Made by a program: the position numbers and the translations under genes
In this document: piece by piece, positions 38,601 to 53,600 of the stretch
How the letters are laid out: each line of letters starts with the position of its first letter
Position numbering within the stretch: the stretch's first letter is position 1
The notes under the pieces: model-generated
Told to the model about the DNA's origin: nothing
Databases searched by the model: none
The model's input: only the letters and a program-made list of their open reading frames with translations
Assembly (NCBI GenBank): GCA_021613335.1
Contig: JAJTWR010000231.1
Coordinates: forward strand, 1,747,501-1,811,500
From: Whitmania pigra
Lineage: Eukaryota > Annelida > Clitellata > Hirudinida > Haemopidae
DNA: 64,000 bases
Reading direction: 5' to 3'

Positions 38601-41600
38601 ACTGGGGGATTGAAGTATGGGTGAGTGTCCCCTTTGAAATAAAAAGTTACCTCTGCCTCGCTCGACAGCGATGGAGTTCCACCATCCTCAGCTTTTATTG
38701 TAATAGAAAACTTCTGGCCAATAAGATTAACCACCAGGTCATTCAACAGAATTTGTCCTGATGATTTATCCAGCATAAAGATGCTTGCATTTCCACGAAC
38801 TAGAGAAAAGCTCAACTCAGAATTTGATCCTAAATCAAAGTCTTTGACAATGGGCTGAAATAAGACAGCTCTTTTGGGTGTATTGATGTCGACAAGCACA
38901 ATATAAGGCAGACCAAAAAACAATGGAGGGTTATCATTAACATCTTTCACTGTGACTTTCACTAAGCATCTGGTCACGTGAGCAAGCAAATGATCTTTTA
39001 CGTCAATAAGAATATCATATTTATCTGCAGCCTCTCTATCAAAGATGTGATTGCCCTTGGTTTCAACAATGCCAGAGTGAGAATGAACTCTAAAAAGGTC
39101 ATCATGATTGAGCAAGGAAAAGGTCAGAGATTCGGACACAATTTTCAGCCTGGTGAGAAGTTGTTTCTCTCTGGTGTTTTCTAAAACTTCAGCATTGTAG
39201 ATGAGATCACCATATTGGAATCTATTATAATCCTTTGAAACTTTGGTCATGTTTGCAAAACTAGAGTCAATAATTTTAATAACTATTGCCATGATTGATT
39301 GAAATCTTCCATCAGTGACCTTTACCTTCAGTGGAAATGTAGAGTTTTGGTGACTTTCCTCACCCCTCATCAACTTGAGATTGTTATGCCCCAAAAACTG
39401 AGTTTCTTTAAAGAAACAAAAGGCATGGTCATTACATAATTCATTAGTCACTGACAGCCATCCTGTTGATTCATCCAAGTGGAAGTACTTCATTTCCAGA
39501 GGATGCATTGCATCTTCATCAAAATTATATTTCAACTCTGAACCTTTGAAGTCAAAGTCAAATGCTTTTACTCTGAAGACTCTAAACCCTGGAACCAGTG
39601 GTGGCCAAATAACAACCTCATCGAGCAAACCTCCATAAAACTGAGGAGGTGAGTCATTGATATCGTGAACTTCCACCACGACCTCTGCAACAGATGTTAA
39701 CTGAGGCACGCCATAATCAAATGCTTCAACATGAAACTTGAGTTGGATGTAGCTTGGCCAATCAATGGGCAGATCTAAGTCATGACAAGGAACAGTTAAG
39801 CCTGTAGGTTTGTCTAACAGGAGTGATTTGGTTGATTTAATGTTAATTCCTTTGGCACAATATGACATTATTGTATCAAAACCTTTCAGATTGTCAAACT
39901 CATCTGACTCAAAGCTGTCAACAGCACCCCCATAAATATATTGAAACATTAAAATGGCTTCTCTGTCCAATGGTATCTTGCTTTTAATTGATGACTCTGA
40001 TGAAACGATCTCAAACAACTTGTTAGCCCAGCCTTCGACAATTCTGAATCCAACCACGGCATTTTTCCCGACATCGAGATCTACGACCTCAAACAGAAGC
40101 GGTCGATTTATCCTTCTTCCCCTAATATTCACCATGACGTACTGATTTGGCTTTGACGATTCAGTGAGCCAACCATTATAAACGGAATGATGAAACTGAG
40201 GTCTAACATCATTTTCATCTTGAACTTTAATGACAGCCAGAGTATGAATTTGGCCTTCCAAAGATGATGACAACGAATTGAACGAGGCTTGACTACCAAG
40301 CGATGAAGCAGTTACCTTAAGGATGTGTCGATCTTTGGCCTCTCTGTCCAATGGCTTCAAGGTTGTCAGAACTCCAGAGAAAGTATCAATGGCAAACATG
40401 CATTCATCATTAATTTTATCAGGATCGTCATCACTAGGCAATTGGTATGAAATCACATGATTAGTCCTCTCAATATAATTATCATCATTTTCGGCAACGC
40501 ATTCCAAAGAATACAAAACACGGATCCAAGAAGGAGTATTGGTCAAGTGTCCGACATATGAACCGAGCCTTACATTTTCTGAGATTTCAAATTCTGGAGC
40601 ATGGACGTCAAATTTTAAATCATGAGATTCTAAGAAGTTTGAGAGTTTGATCTGGAGTGAACAATACGAAGAAAGCTTTGGAATTCCAAAATCTGTGGCC
40701 TTTACTCTCATTGTAATGAAACCATCTTTAAGTAAAGCTTGAAGAGCTATAAGATGATGCTGAGAAATTGGAGAGAAGAGACTAAGAGAGCCAGTGTAAG
40801 AATCCAGAGAAAAAAGCTTGTATTCATTGCCTTCACAAATTGGAATTAAATTCTTCATTAATATTTTCAACATAATCTTGAATCACGTTAGTGTCAAAGT
40901 TAGTACACATATTGATAAAAATGTATAAAAACTTCAAAGAATATTGATAACAAGTGCAAATTACAAACCTGAAACCAAACTATAACGGACTTTCCCATTC
41001 GGGCCTAGACCCCCATCCACTGCCTTCACTTTCAAAACCTCATCACCCATACCTTTCCACCATCCAACTTCACCATAGTAAGTGTCACTAGTGAACTCTG
41101 GAACCCTGTTGACAAGGTCATTGCTGATAAGGCACACCACTACATGGGCATAATCTTGTCTGACAGGTCGTAGAGTTGAAGGTCTATTTTTGGCCTCGAC
41201 AGTAAATGTATGACATCCGTGAACCATATTGTGATTTGGCTCCAGATTTAGAAATATTGAACCTTTAAGAATGATGAATATCTTATCATATTAAATTTTT
41301 AGTGATAATTAGAAGATTTCAAGTAACAATTCCTATAATTATTTAGTCTAACTACTTCTCATATAAATTAAATTAAATCTCAAATTTCTGTATGTTTTAT
41401 CAAAGAATAATCTTGAAAGTTAACAGCAATGAAATTTTGGAACATATAAAACAGACAATAATTGTGGACAAGTGCTGGAAATTGTCAAACCTGAATCAGG
41501 ATGAATAGAAAATAAGTTGTGGTAATATGAATGAGTAAAAGCTAAAATTGCATAGAACAGTCTGCCATCATCGTAGTCATCCTCATCTGTTGCCTTCACT

Positions 41601-44600
41601 TCACCAATTTTGATGCTTTTATTCAAGTTCTCATTCAACTCTGAACTCAAGGTGACGTTGAAGTAGTATTTTGAATTTTCAAATTTTGGATCGTGGTTGT
41701 TGCTATCCACAATATGAATTAGGGACTAAAAAATCATTATCACTATTATTGTTTATTATTGTTACATTTATCACCACTTTAATGTCACTTTAAGTATTAC
41801 CATCATGTTTACAACAGTGAAGCCATCAGTAGCTGTAATGGTAAGATTGAGGTTGTGTTCCGATGTCCTTACTAACTTCCGGAGAAGTCTGAGACTTCCA
41901 ACTTTCCAGTTAATGCCAAAATTTCCAGCATCGTTTCCAGCTAAAAAAAAGTTAAAACCATGACTGAGACATAGATGAATGAGCAAGTGAAAGCATACAA
42001 TACGAACCTGAAATGTAGTACCAAATATGGCCACTTTCTCTCCCAATATCATCATGTCTTCCTATATATTTGGCAACGGCCAGACAAACCATGTCAAAAG
42101 GTGGACTGTCCTCAAGAATATGAACCTTGCCGCAGGAGTCATCGACAAACCTCAACGACCCGTGACCTCTGCCTTCTTTGATGTCGACCCCGCGAATGGT
42201 GACTTTAATAGCGGAATGGAGACTCGGTTCGCCCTTATCCTTCGCCTTGACCTTTAAAAGTTTTATTAACATATATGTATATGTAATAGGCATTATTAAT
42301 ACAGCAAGTTCTTGATTTACTGGTTATACAACATTCCTAAGTTGAAATAATGAATAATGTGTTAATCTAATCAATCCACAATCTGCAAAAATAGTAGTTA
42401 TTCTACAACTTTTGAAACAAACCTGAGCATGAATTCTTTCGCCATTCTTTAAAGTCCTCAGGACCATAAGACCTCCAGATTTAGGATTGATTCTTAAAAG
42501 TGAAAATGGTGAAATATTTGGAGATCCAATGCCATTAAGATCATCATCATCATCCCTATACATGAGACTGTCCTCAGGATGGACATCAAGTGAATATTCC
42601 ACATCGCCATTGAGGCCACTATCCATGTCGTAAGCCTGCACTGAGAGCACTCCTTCGTACAGCGTTCGATGAACGCGATGGCCTTTGTAATGATGCCTAC
42701 GATGTCGGGTAGAATCGAACAAAGAAAGGACGGGAAGGAGGATTTCGAGGTGAGGCGAGTCGAAGAACCTCGGCAAGCAGTCGTTCTGATCGGTTATGGT
42801 AATGATAATGAGAGTGCTAGATGAAAGCGATTTATCTTCACTGTTGTCCTTTGCTAAAACCTGAACAATGAGATTTAAAATCAAATATTAATAATTTGCA
42901 ATGAATTGATTCTATTGCCTGAGTTAAAGAAGCATAAATGGAGTGGTAATACAGCAAACCTGGCCAACAGTAGCCAATGATATCCCAAACTCAAATTTAA
43001 AAACCTCATCCCCAATACTGGGGTCATTAAATAATGGATCATTAAATAATGGATCATTAAATAATGGATCATTAAATAATGGGTAATTAAATAATGGATC
43101 ATTAAATAATGGGTCATTAAATAATGGATCATTAAATAATGGATCATTAAAAGAACAATCAAATTGTTTCATCTTCTCCAATAATTTAAGCATAGATTAT
43201 AAACGTATACCTCAATTCTGTGTTCTGCCTTTATTTCTCTGTCCAGGTGTTCAGACGTTGTCCTGACTACACCTGCGTTGAAATATTAGACCACTATCTC
43301 CATTATATATATTATATTATATCACTGAAACAACATATTAACCTATCATATTGTCTCTTTATTTAGATTAAAATTATATAAAACTATAAACTTTAAAAAA
43401 AAACAAAGTCCAAAAACTTGGCCTCCTCCATCAAGGAAGAACTCAAGTCTGATGTAAATCCCCGTTCCATGTGGCGCTCTCTTCACAAATTGCTTCACAG
43501 CCGTCCTCCTCAATATTATACCGACGATGAGTGCTCAAACTTGGTCAATTCTTTTAACTCTTTTTTCATCTCAAAGATTACCAAAATCCACGAATCAATC
43601 GCCAACACCCTCGCCTCATCAACCATCTCATCTTTTCCAGCCAGGCAATTCTCAGGCACCCCAATCTCGGTCCTAAAACCTGTGTCTTCGGAAGAGGTTC
43701 TCAAGCTTATTCACTCACTGCCCAATAAGTCATCTCCTCTCGATACTCTTCCTACTCCTCTTCTCAAGAAATTCGCTCTAATTCTATCCCCAATCCTCTC
43801 TAAACTAGCAAACCTATCTTTCAGTACTGGCACTTTTCCGTCCATATTCAAGAGGGCCCAAGTCCTTCCCCTTCTAAAAAAGCCAAGCCTTGATCCAAGC
43901 TCGCCTACCAATTATAGACCCATCTCCAACCTTTCTACCATGTCAAAACTGCTAGAAAGACTCATTCTTTCCAGAATCCAACCTCACATCACAGCATCCT
44001 CTAACTTCTCTTCTCTCCAATCTGCCTACAGACCTGGTTTCTCTACAGAAACAGCCCTTTCACACATCTTTAACAATCTCACCGACATCTGTGGCAAGGG
44101 CAACTGCGCTGTGATGGTCGGACTAGATCTCTCGGCTGCCTTTGATACCATAAACCACCAGATATTATTGGAGAGACTTCAGTCTGACTTTGGAATCAAT
44201 GGCCTAGCACTCTCCTGGCTACAATCTTACCTTTCCAACAGAACCCAATATGTAAAACTAGGCGATTACTCCTCCCCTCCAGTTGAACTACTCGCTGGTG
44301 TTCCTCAAGGCTCTGTCTTGGGACCTTTGCTTTTCACAACCTATACTTCACCTTTGTCTAACATTATTCTTAACTTCAACATATCCTTCCATCAATACGC
44401 CGATGACACAAGTCTTTGCTCTATTCTTTCCAGCCATAACATCACAGATCAACTCGAGAATTTGAGGAAGTGCACAGATGCCATCAATGATTGGCATCTC
44501 GTTAACTTTCTCCAACTGAATCCTCAGAAATCTGAAATTATGTTTATTGGCACACCCACTCGCCTCAAAACTCTGTCGCCTCCTCTTTCTATAAGCATCG

Positions 44601-47600
44601 CTGGTACCCTCCTTCCTTCCTCTACTACCCTCAAGCTCCTTGGTGTTATTTTTGATTCACACCTCACCTTTAAAGAACATTACGCTTCTATTATCAAATC
44701 CTGCAATCATCTCATCTGGGCTATCCGGCACATCCGTCCTCTACTTTCCGTTGATACAACTTCCGCTCTTGCACGCTGCCTTGTTCTCTCTCGCTTAGAC
44801 TATTGTAACTCTCTTCTTTATGGCACATCTGCTTCTTTAATTCAATCTTTGCAGCGCGTTCAAAACAAGCTTGCCAAGCTCGTCCTCATCAACTCTACCC
44901 TCAATAGCATGGACCGTCTGAAAAAATTGCACTGGCTACCTATCCATAGTCGTATCACTTTCAAAATCGCCCTCATGACATATCACACTTTAGCAACATC
45001 CACCCCACCTTATCTCCATCATCTACTACATCGTCGCCAAACATCTGGTCTTCGTTCATCGTCAGCCACTCAACTTCACCAACCGGTACATAAATCATCC
45101 CTCCCAAACAGAGGCTTCTCATACGCCTCTCCAGCTGTCTGGAACAGACTTCCTTCTACCGTCAGAGCCCAGCCATCCCTGGAGCTCTTCAAACGCCACC
45201 TGAAGACCCATCTCTTCAGGACATCATGGGACAGCGAAGACACAAGGCGCCTCTGACGCTATGCACACGGCGCTTTATAAATTAATTATTATTATTGTTG
45301 GGTCTTTGAAACAATAACCAGTTGAACAGAAAACTTTATTGGCGGTCAATTATTCAGGAACAGAAACTAGAACTAGATATCGCTAATGGCCAGTACGTAA
45401 TATAACCACCTCGCAATCCCTATCGTATAACCACCGTATCACTCCGTAAACTTGTAGGACTCGAACCAAACTCTAAAACTCCCTCGCTCCCGAGGTCTGT
45501 TCTTTTTATACCCGAAATGACGTCACAACAATTATTATTATTGGTAATAAGAAAAATGTATCTAGCTACTTGGATGGCTTAATTTAAGATATGAAACATG
45601 TAGGCAGAAGTAAAGGAAGCATTTTAGAAATAATAAAAATGAGATATGCAAAATAAACAGTCATCAGGATAAATTATCACAAAAAGGAAAGTCCCAATAG
45701 AGCATTGAAGCACCAGTAAATTCTTAGAAAATGTTTAAAAGAGTATAAATGTGGATCAAAATAATAAAAGTGAAACCTGTTTTTTTATCAATGGTGAACG
45801 TGCTCGACTTGTCGACGAGATGAAAGGTTAAGCCCGTTTTCGAGGGAAGATCAGCATCGGAGGCTTCCACTTGGCCGACCCAGGTCCTTGGAAGGCTGTT
45901 CTCTGCCACGGAGAACCGATAAACAGGCTGACGAAAGAGAGGACGGTTGTCGTTTTCATCGAGAACTCTGATAAACAGGTGCATAGAAGAACCCTTGGAC
46001 GAAATAGCAGAATCCTGGGCATAGATGGTCAACCAGTAACTGGAGGCCAACTCTCTGTCCAAAGGTTGTGAGGTTTGCACGATCCCTGTTCAAACACAAA
46101 TTGACACCAACATTACGAAAATTGTGGTTTAGCAAACTAAACCTAAAATTTAAAATAAAATAAAAAATATTTCCATTTTGCTATTAGGCTCAAGTAATTT
46201 TAGTAGAGGTTTTAACAATAAATATCAGTCATAAATATATCAAAATGTAATTTAAATAAAAGAATTTTAAAACAGATACAATGTTAGTTAAAAGCACCTG
46301 GTGAAAGTAGATTTAATTAGACATAGTTTAATTAGACATTGCATTGTTACAATGAAGTGCGTTGAATTCACCATAAGGATTTTCTTATAACCTTAGGTCA
46401 AAGTATCAGGAGCATTAGAATTCATTCATTAATTTGATGTCAATGTTTAAGCTTTTATTTATGAACTGTAACCATACAACAATATTGCCAATGAATGCAG
46501 ACCATAAATTAAAAAAATAATTTAAAAAATAAATGTATAATTCAAGACAAAAAAACATGAAAAATAACCATGCACAGCTTGGAAGTTCATTGACAGGAAA
46601 TATTTTACGAAACTACACCGCTTTTATATTGACATGTCATTGATGTGGTCCAGATAATGATTGGTGATGATAATGATGATTCAGGGATGATTGTGATGAT
46701 GGCTATTGTTCAATCTATCCAAACAATACATTAAAGTATATCTCCCCAATTCTGATAATAGATAATTCATAGATAATTTGTGAAGCTTATCACAAACTCT
46801 ACCAAAAAACAAGTCCCAAGCATTTTTTAAATGTAAAACTACTTCTGCTGGTTAAATATAAATTAAGATTTTCATTTTTTCACTTCATAAGGACATTACT
46901 ATCCGTTCTTATTTCATTGCATGCTTGGCAGTTGTTAAATTGATTGAATAAATTGTAATGCACTTACCAATGTTTACGTTAGCATAAATTTAATTATGAA
47001 TTCATCAGCATTTCATGGTCTCTCAAAATCAAAACACTGAAAGAATTTTTATGAAGTCCATTATCTTCAGCTCAGCAGGTTCAAGTACATTTTGAGATGT
47101 GAGAAACATTTGAGTGACGTGGGAATATATGTTTTTCTGCTGCTTGTAGCTCTCAAAATGTCCCTTGAAATTGTTTTTATGAATATTAAGCTATTACTAT
47201 TACCATCCATGTACTTTTACTTAAAATATTAAGACAGACACAAGAATAAACCAGTTAAGGACCATTCACAAGTGCTATTTAGCTCAAGGAAAATGAACAA
47301 TGCTTTTACAACTTCTTTGGCAAAAACATTTTGTAGGAGAAAACAAGGATTTAAAATTATTTGATTCTCATCAATACAAATTAATTAACTAATAAAAGAT
47401 CATAATGAGCATGAAATTCTTCCTTTCATGTGAAAATCAATTTCTTGCCACTAATGAAGGAAAATGTCATCATTAAAATGTATCAGAGTTGGGCAATGCC
47501 TCTCTTTAATGCTTTAGCATTAATACCTTTCAAATAGAGCTCACCTGTTATCTAAGCATTGAATCACCTGTCCATCTATCAACAAAACATTTTCTCACCT

Positions 47601-50600
47601 GCTATTTCTGTTCTTAATTTGTTAATTTTTTATTTGTTATTTTTTGTTAGTAGGATTTTACTTGCTATCATGAGCTGGAAGTTAACGTGATTCATCCCTC
47701 TTTTGTTCTATTCAAGTGTTTGTTTGTTTGTTTATTTGATTATAGTCCTTTGCATAACAGAGATGATTCGGACTTTAGTTAGTGTTAGTAATTAAAAATA
47801 ATGAAACTTGTTAGAATAATGAAAAATAATGAAACGTGTTAGAATAATGAAAGAAAGTACTTATTTAATTAAAGTAAAATTGTAAATGACTTAAAGTAAG
47901 TCATGTCTATTCAAGTGTCATTTTTAGTGGCTTATCTATCCTAAATTCTCATCCATACAAAGTGTTTGTTAAAATTATTCAAAGAATCATCTGATCTTAA
48001 GTCAAGATCAGTGTATTTGATCCATTTTTAGGACCATTGCGTGACTTATCGATGTCGATGTTGCTTTGCTTACTCGTAGCTGGTGATTAGGTTTTATAAT
48101 TCCTAAGAATGCAATCACAAGTAGCTAAATTGAATTTGAAATACTTTGGATGTTTTTCAGAGAAAGGACTTTATTATTATTATTAGGTGAGATGCATAAA
48201 TGATCATCTCATCGAGTCGAGCTAGGAATTGCAGATTAAGAAAAGCTGAAATAACAACCCTTTAAGTATTTAGGTCTTATTAAATGACTCTTCCTTCATT
48301 AAATTCCAATCAATTGATCTCCTAAACATATGTGCCATAATTATTGTCTTCTTCCCTTCTTTCATGCACCTGTCAGCTCCCCTATTTGGTCTACCAAGTT
48401 GGCTTCACATAATAATGTACAAAGGTCAGGCAGATGACATCACGACATTGATTTATTGCTGTCACTCCTTGTTTGTTGATCTCAGTAATATATGCACATT
48501 CCAATTATCTGAAATCCACTGATGCAACTACATGACAACATCGAAAAATTAAATAAAATTTAAAAATATGAAGCAATTTTTTTTAACCTAACTTTTTAAG
48601 TGCGCATATATCTCGATGAGATGTAATGGTACTATAACACACGATCAGTCACCACCAAATTTTAAAGTAAGTGTAATAAAAGTAATAAAAGTAAAGTTTA
48701 TAAAAAAAACTACATGCATATTTAATCATATCCATATGCATAATTCAGTAAGAGCCACAAAATAAGTATTTAGGAAACAACTGTATATTCAACATTGTCA
48801 TCTCTAACCTCTTGAGTCAATAATGAAGTATCCCAGACCAGTCCCTGATCGAATGGAATACTCCACTTTGTAGTTTTCAGGAGATGACAAGGAGTTCAAG
48901 CTATCCTGATCAAAAGCTTGAAGTTGCACAACACTGCTCCCAGCGGGTTGATTCTCTCTCACCGAGCATTCCCTGACAAAATCCTTGAATGCCGGTTTAT
49001 GATGATTTCGATTTATTGGAACGACCCAGATTCGTACCGATCCTTCCTCCGAAGAAAGAGGCGGTCGACCTCTGTCGGTGGCCTTTACCCTAATATTATA
49101 AATATGACCGCTCAGTAAATCTCCAACAAGGATTATGGCTCCAGAAGTGGAATCAATGGAAAATGGATGAGAAGATGTAGCATCTTCCCCAGGAGAACCC
49201 ATTGTGTCAAGCAATTGGTATAATATCTTCCCTCCATTACCTTCATCTGGGTCATTGGCATGAATCACACCAACAACTGAGCCCAATGGTAAATCTTCAA
49301 GAATCTGGTAACAATAATTCTAATATTAAAAATAAATTGATGCAACAAAAAAGTTCACGAAAACCATATTTGTTTAATTAATTGTTTGGATGATTAAATG
49401 ATAAACCCAAAAGCAACAGAAACAAATGGTGAAAGCTGAAATTTATTTGAAAACTTGGAATACCTGAAATTGAAACACCTCCTTGAGAAGTTGTGGTTTG
49501 TTATCATTGACATCCATCACCACCACCACCACTGCCACTTCAGAAGAAAGCGGATTATCATCAGAAGAATCCTTGGCAACGACCTTGAACTCGTGTTTAT
49601 CTTTAAATTCTCGATCGAGGTTAAGTGCCACTCGAATCTCCCCGCTGATTGGATGAATAGAGAAATAATTTGACCCTTCAATGGAATATGTGATCTCACC
49701 ATTGATCCCATAATCTCTATCCAATGCATGAACCCTAAATATGAAGGGTGCCTCATTTTTATGAAAATGTATGAACAATCTTAAGCCAAAAATTATAGAT
49801 CCAGAAATAAATCAGTTCAAAATCATTAATAATGTTGCAACTCTGGTTTAGAGATGTAAGATTACAAACCACAAGTTATTTCTTAAAATAGTTAAATAAA
49901 ACAACTTTGGAAGCAATTTTGGGCATTTTATTGATTCTCATTGAGAACCTCAAGTGAAACTTTTAATCCCTGATTCCCTGGAGAGGTTTCAACTTAAATT
50001 TGAACATTCTGCAGGAAACAATTCAAGGACTGAAGAGTTAGCCAGGTAATACCACAATAAAACAGATGATAAACAGCATGATCAATTTAGACAAGCATTT
50101 CTGAATGTCAGAAATTTTTTAAGACCTTGCTTTGTAATAAATATTTTTTTAACAACAAAAACACTATTAAGTTTTTCATAATCATACAATAACATTATAA
50201 GCTTTATTTCAAATATGTTGTAAATTTATTTCATGAATAATATCATTATAACTTTTATAATTTGATAAAATACACTATAAATCATAACGTATATTAATAA
50301 AATATTAAAAGGTGATGGAAAAATATTTTCATTCAAGCAACATTTTTTCATGTAAGATCTAGATAAAATGTTTAATTTAATAATGTGAAAGGTAATATGA
50401 ATAATAACATTAAAGTAACTTCATTAACATCATCATCTCTAAAAAACATAATGAATATTGCAGAACAGGCCAAATGTCCCTAGGTTTGCACTATATAGAC
50501 ACTAGCAAAACATTGGCACAGAGGATACAAAAATGCAATCAATGAAATGGACTGATGTGGCCTCCAAAATTGAACATTAGTTTAAGAGCATCATCCTTAA

Positions 50601-53600
50601 GTGCCTCTTCCCTTGTGCGGGATTAAAAATTCGAGCAACAGTTTTTAATTACTTTTAAGTGTTGGGATGGAACCATCTTTAATTAATTAGCCGTCGATAA
50701 CATCTCATGACCGCATGCAAACAACTTGTAACGAGCTCATAAATATTTACTTGAATGTTAACAATCATTTGAGATTACAAATAGCTGTACAAAATGTAAA
50801 TGCTTACCAAATAAAACAAATTTCCCTCTACTGACCTGAGTACAAATTGTCCAATGCCAGCATCCTCTCTGACTTTTGTTCTGTAGAGAGACATATCAAA
50901 TTCAGGATGGTTGTCATTAACATCATCAAGAATGATTGTAAACATTTGCTCTGAACAAAGAGGAGTTTTGGCCATGTCACAAACTCGAACGACAATGTTG
51001 AAGGAGATGCTTCTAGCAAGTGATTCATTTTCACTTCTTTGGAGAGAACCAGTGTCACTTGCAACGTTGAGGTAATGGTTTATATCTGATAAAGTTGTCT
51101 CTTTATTCTGATCATCAACTTCACCAAAAAGTAATTCCCTGTCCAGGTATGCAGCTACTTTTAATGCTCCACTATGAACGTCGACATCAAATAATTCCCA
51201 GCCTTTAAGACGGGTATTGTCATCGCTTGCATTTTCCTGAAGTATGGAAAATTGAAGCAATCCATTGTAGGCAATGTCAGGATCAGAGGCCTCTATTTTA
51301 CCAAACACTGTTCCCCTAGCTGAGTTTTCCCTGACATGAAAAGGTTGATGAGCATGAATGGTTGGTGGTTGATTCATTCTTTTTTTATGTCCTGGAAGTT
51401 TCTTAGAGGCATCTTTTAGATTATATTTCCTCTTGTGAAAGAACCGGTCACCACCTTTTGTAATTTTTGGACTTTCCTCACAAGCAATGTCAGATACATT
51501 TGCGGTTTTGTTTATTAAGCCGTCATATCTGGACATTCTAGACTCAACCACTCTGAGTTCAACAATGAGATGCTCACTCGAGTTATGCAATCCGTCCGAG
51601 GCCACGACTTGAAAATGAAACCAATTTCTTGTGATTTCTTTGAGATCACAGGTTAGTATTAGGTGACCAGATATTCCATCCAATGAAAAACAGTTTGTGT
51701 CTGCATTATCGTTCAACTCAATTTTCAAGTTTCTATCGTCGGAAATTGAGGTCATTTGATAGGTTATTGGACCTCCTACTGTGTCAACATCACTTGCTCT
51801 CACAAGGGTAATTAGAGTACCTGCCACCATATTTCTCGAAATAAAGCAAGAAATTTTCCACAAATTGAAAACTGGAGGGTTGTCATTAACATCAGAAATA
51901 ATGATTCTTATCGGTCTAGCGTCCGTATGCCTAGGGAAGGGTGTACCGGCATCAGAAGCCCTGAGGTAAAGTTCATAAAACCTAGTTCCTGAGTCAAAAT
52001 CCAGGGGAGCTGCGGTAAAAACCTCCCCACTTAGGTGGTCAATGACAAATGGAAAGATATACGTATTATCTGACACGGGGTCATCATGAAGAATAGAATC
52101 AATGTCATTAGAATTGTCAAACCCTTCACCTACTGATGTATTAGCGAACATATTTACATGCGCATTTAAGATACTGTAAGCTATGACGTCAGCACCATTG
52201 CCTACATCCTCATCTGTAGCATGTGCAAATAAAATAACAGTCTCTGTGGAAACATCTTCTTTAACAACAATTTGATCTTGCAGGGGCTCATCAAAAACAG
52301 GTCCATGATCGTTACAATTGTCTATTCTCACCGACACAGAATAGAGTGATGGTAGATTATCATTTGATTCTGAAGACTCCACTTGAATTAAAAGAAGAAA
52401 CTTATTGATATCTGTTGGTAGATTTCTCAAACTTTTTGAGATTTTAATATTCCCTGTTATTTCATGAACACTCACAAATTCAAAAGGATCAAATGTTGAA
52501 CTGAAATCAATGACAACATCTTCATTTATCCCAGATATTTCAAAAGCATTTTTCATTTGATCAAGATGTGTTAATGAACCACGACAATGGCATTTGATTT
52601 GAAGTGAATAATCCCCATTCACTGAGCATTCTGTGTCAGTTACATTAGCAAATTTAGCACACCTAACGGGCTTGAATCTGACCGAGTTTGATGACATCTT
52701 ACGATTATTATTACTATTATTCACATATCCAATTAAGGTGCCAATGGGATGGCATTTCATGATGGAAAATTGACTTGCATGAACTGCAATCGACATTCTG
52801 GAAGCATTTGTTGGAAATTTGAAATATTTTTCTAGGTTGAATTTAATTTCCAAAGATGAAGATCTTGGTGGCATACCTCCATCCATTGCTATAATAAAAA
52901 ATATGAGTTCTTTTTTGTGTCTCTCCACATAAACAGAATCCTTAGCAAGTAGAATAAATTCAGCACCCTTGTCTTCTGAAAAAGCAGAATTATCATCGAT
53001 ATTTACTAGTTCAAAGGAATCCTCTTTATAATTTCCCTTTATAGTTACGGAAGTGATTTCTCCATTTTTTCCTAAATCAAGATCTGAAATCTTCAGATAG
53101 GCCAAAGCTGTTTGAGCATTAATATTTCGGTGGAGTCCAACTGTTTGATGAAGAACGCTAATATACGGAGCATATTTATTTTCTGGTACGACCTTTACTA
53201 TGACCTTTGTGTGACCAATATGACCATGTCCTTGCAATCCCCTGTCCCTGGCAGTAATTTCTAGCTCGTAATAGTTGGATTCAAGATCTCGGGCATGTTT
53301 CAGCAGCATTATCATACCAAGATTGGGATGAATAGCAAAGTGTGACCTTGATTTGTTGTCAAGTTGATAGTAAACATCTGAATTTATTCCAAGATCACTG
53401 TCAGAAGCCGTAACTCTAATAATCTCAAAGTGCAGTGGAGCATGATCAGAAATAACAGCTAAATATTCTGATTTGTCAAATACAGGGCCGAGATCATTAG
53501 AATCCAGCACTGTAACTATTACGTTGGTAAAAACGTCATAAACATCTAATGCATATTTGGCTGGAATTATATTTTGTGAGTTGCCAGAGATTCTACCAAG

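Noticed and set aside
43021..43150. CRISPR-like array of 15-bp repeats
   Set aside because: Eukaryotic intron minisatellite without spacers; units are directly adjacent.
42881..43193. Taking the DPLFN repeat as a regular exon of the FAT-like gene
   Set aside because: The flanking exons join in frame to a normal cadherin strand (HRIE then VLAKDN); adding the block would break the repeat. Kept as a finding only.
45452..45480. tRNA T-loop-like GGTTCGAGTCCTAC on the minus strand
   Set aside because: It lies inside the solo LTR and no acceptor stem, D-arm or anticodon arm can be built around it.
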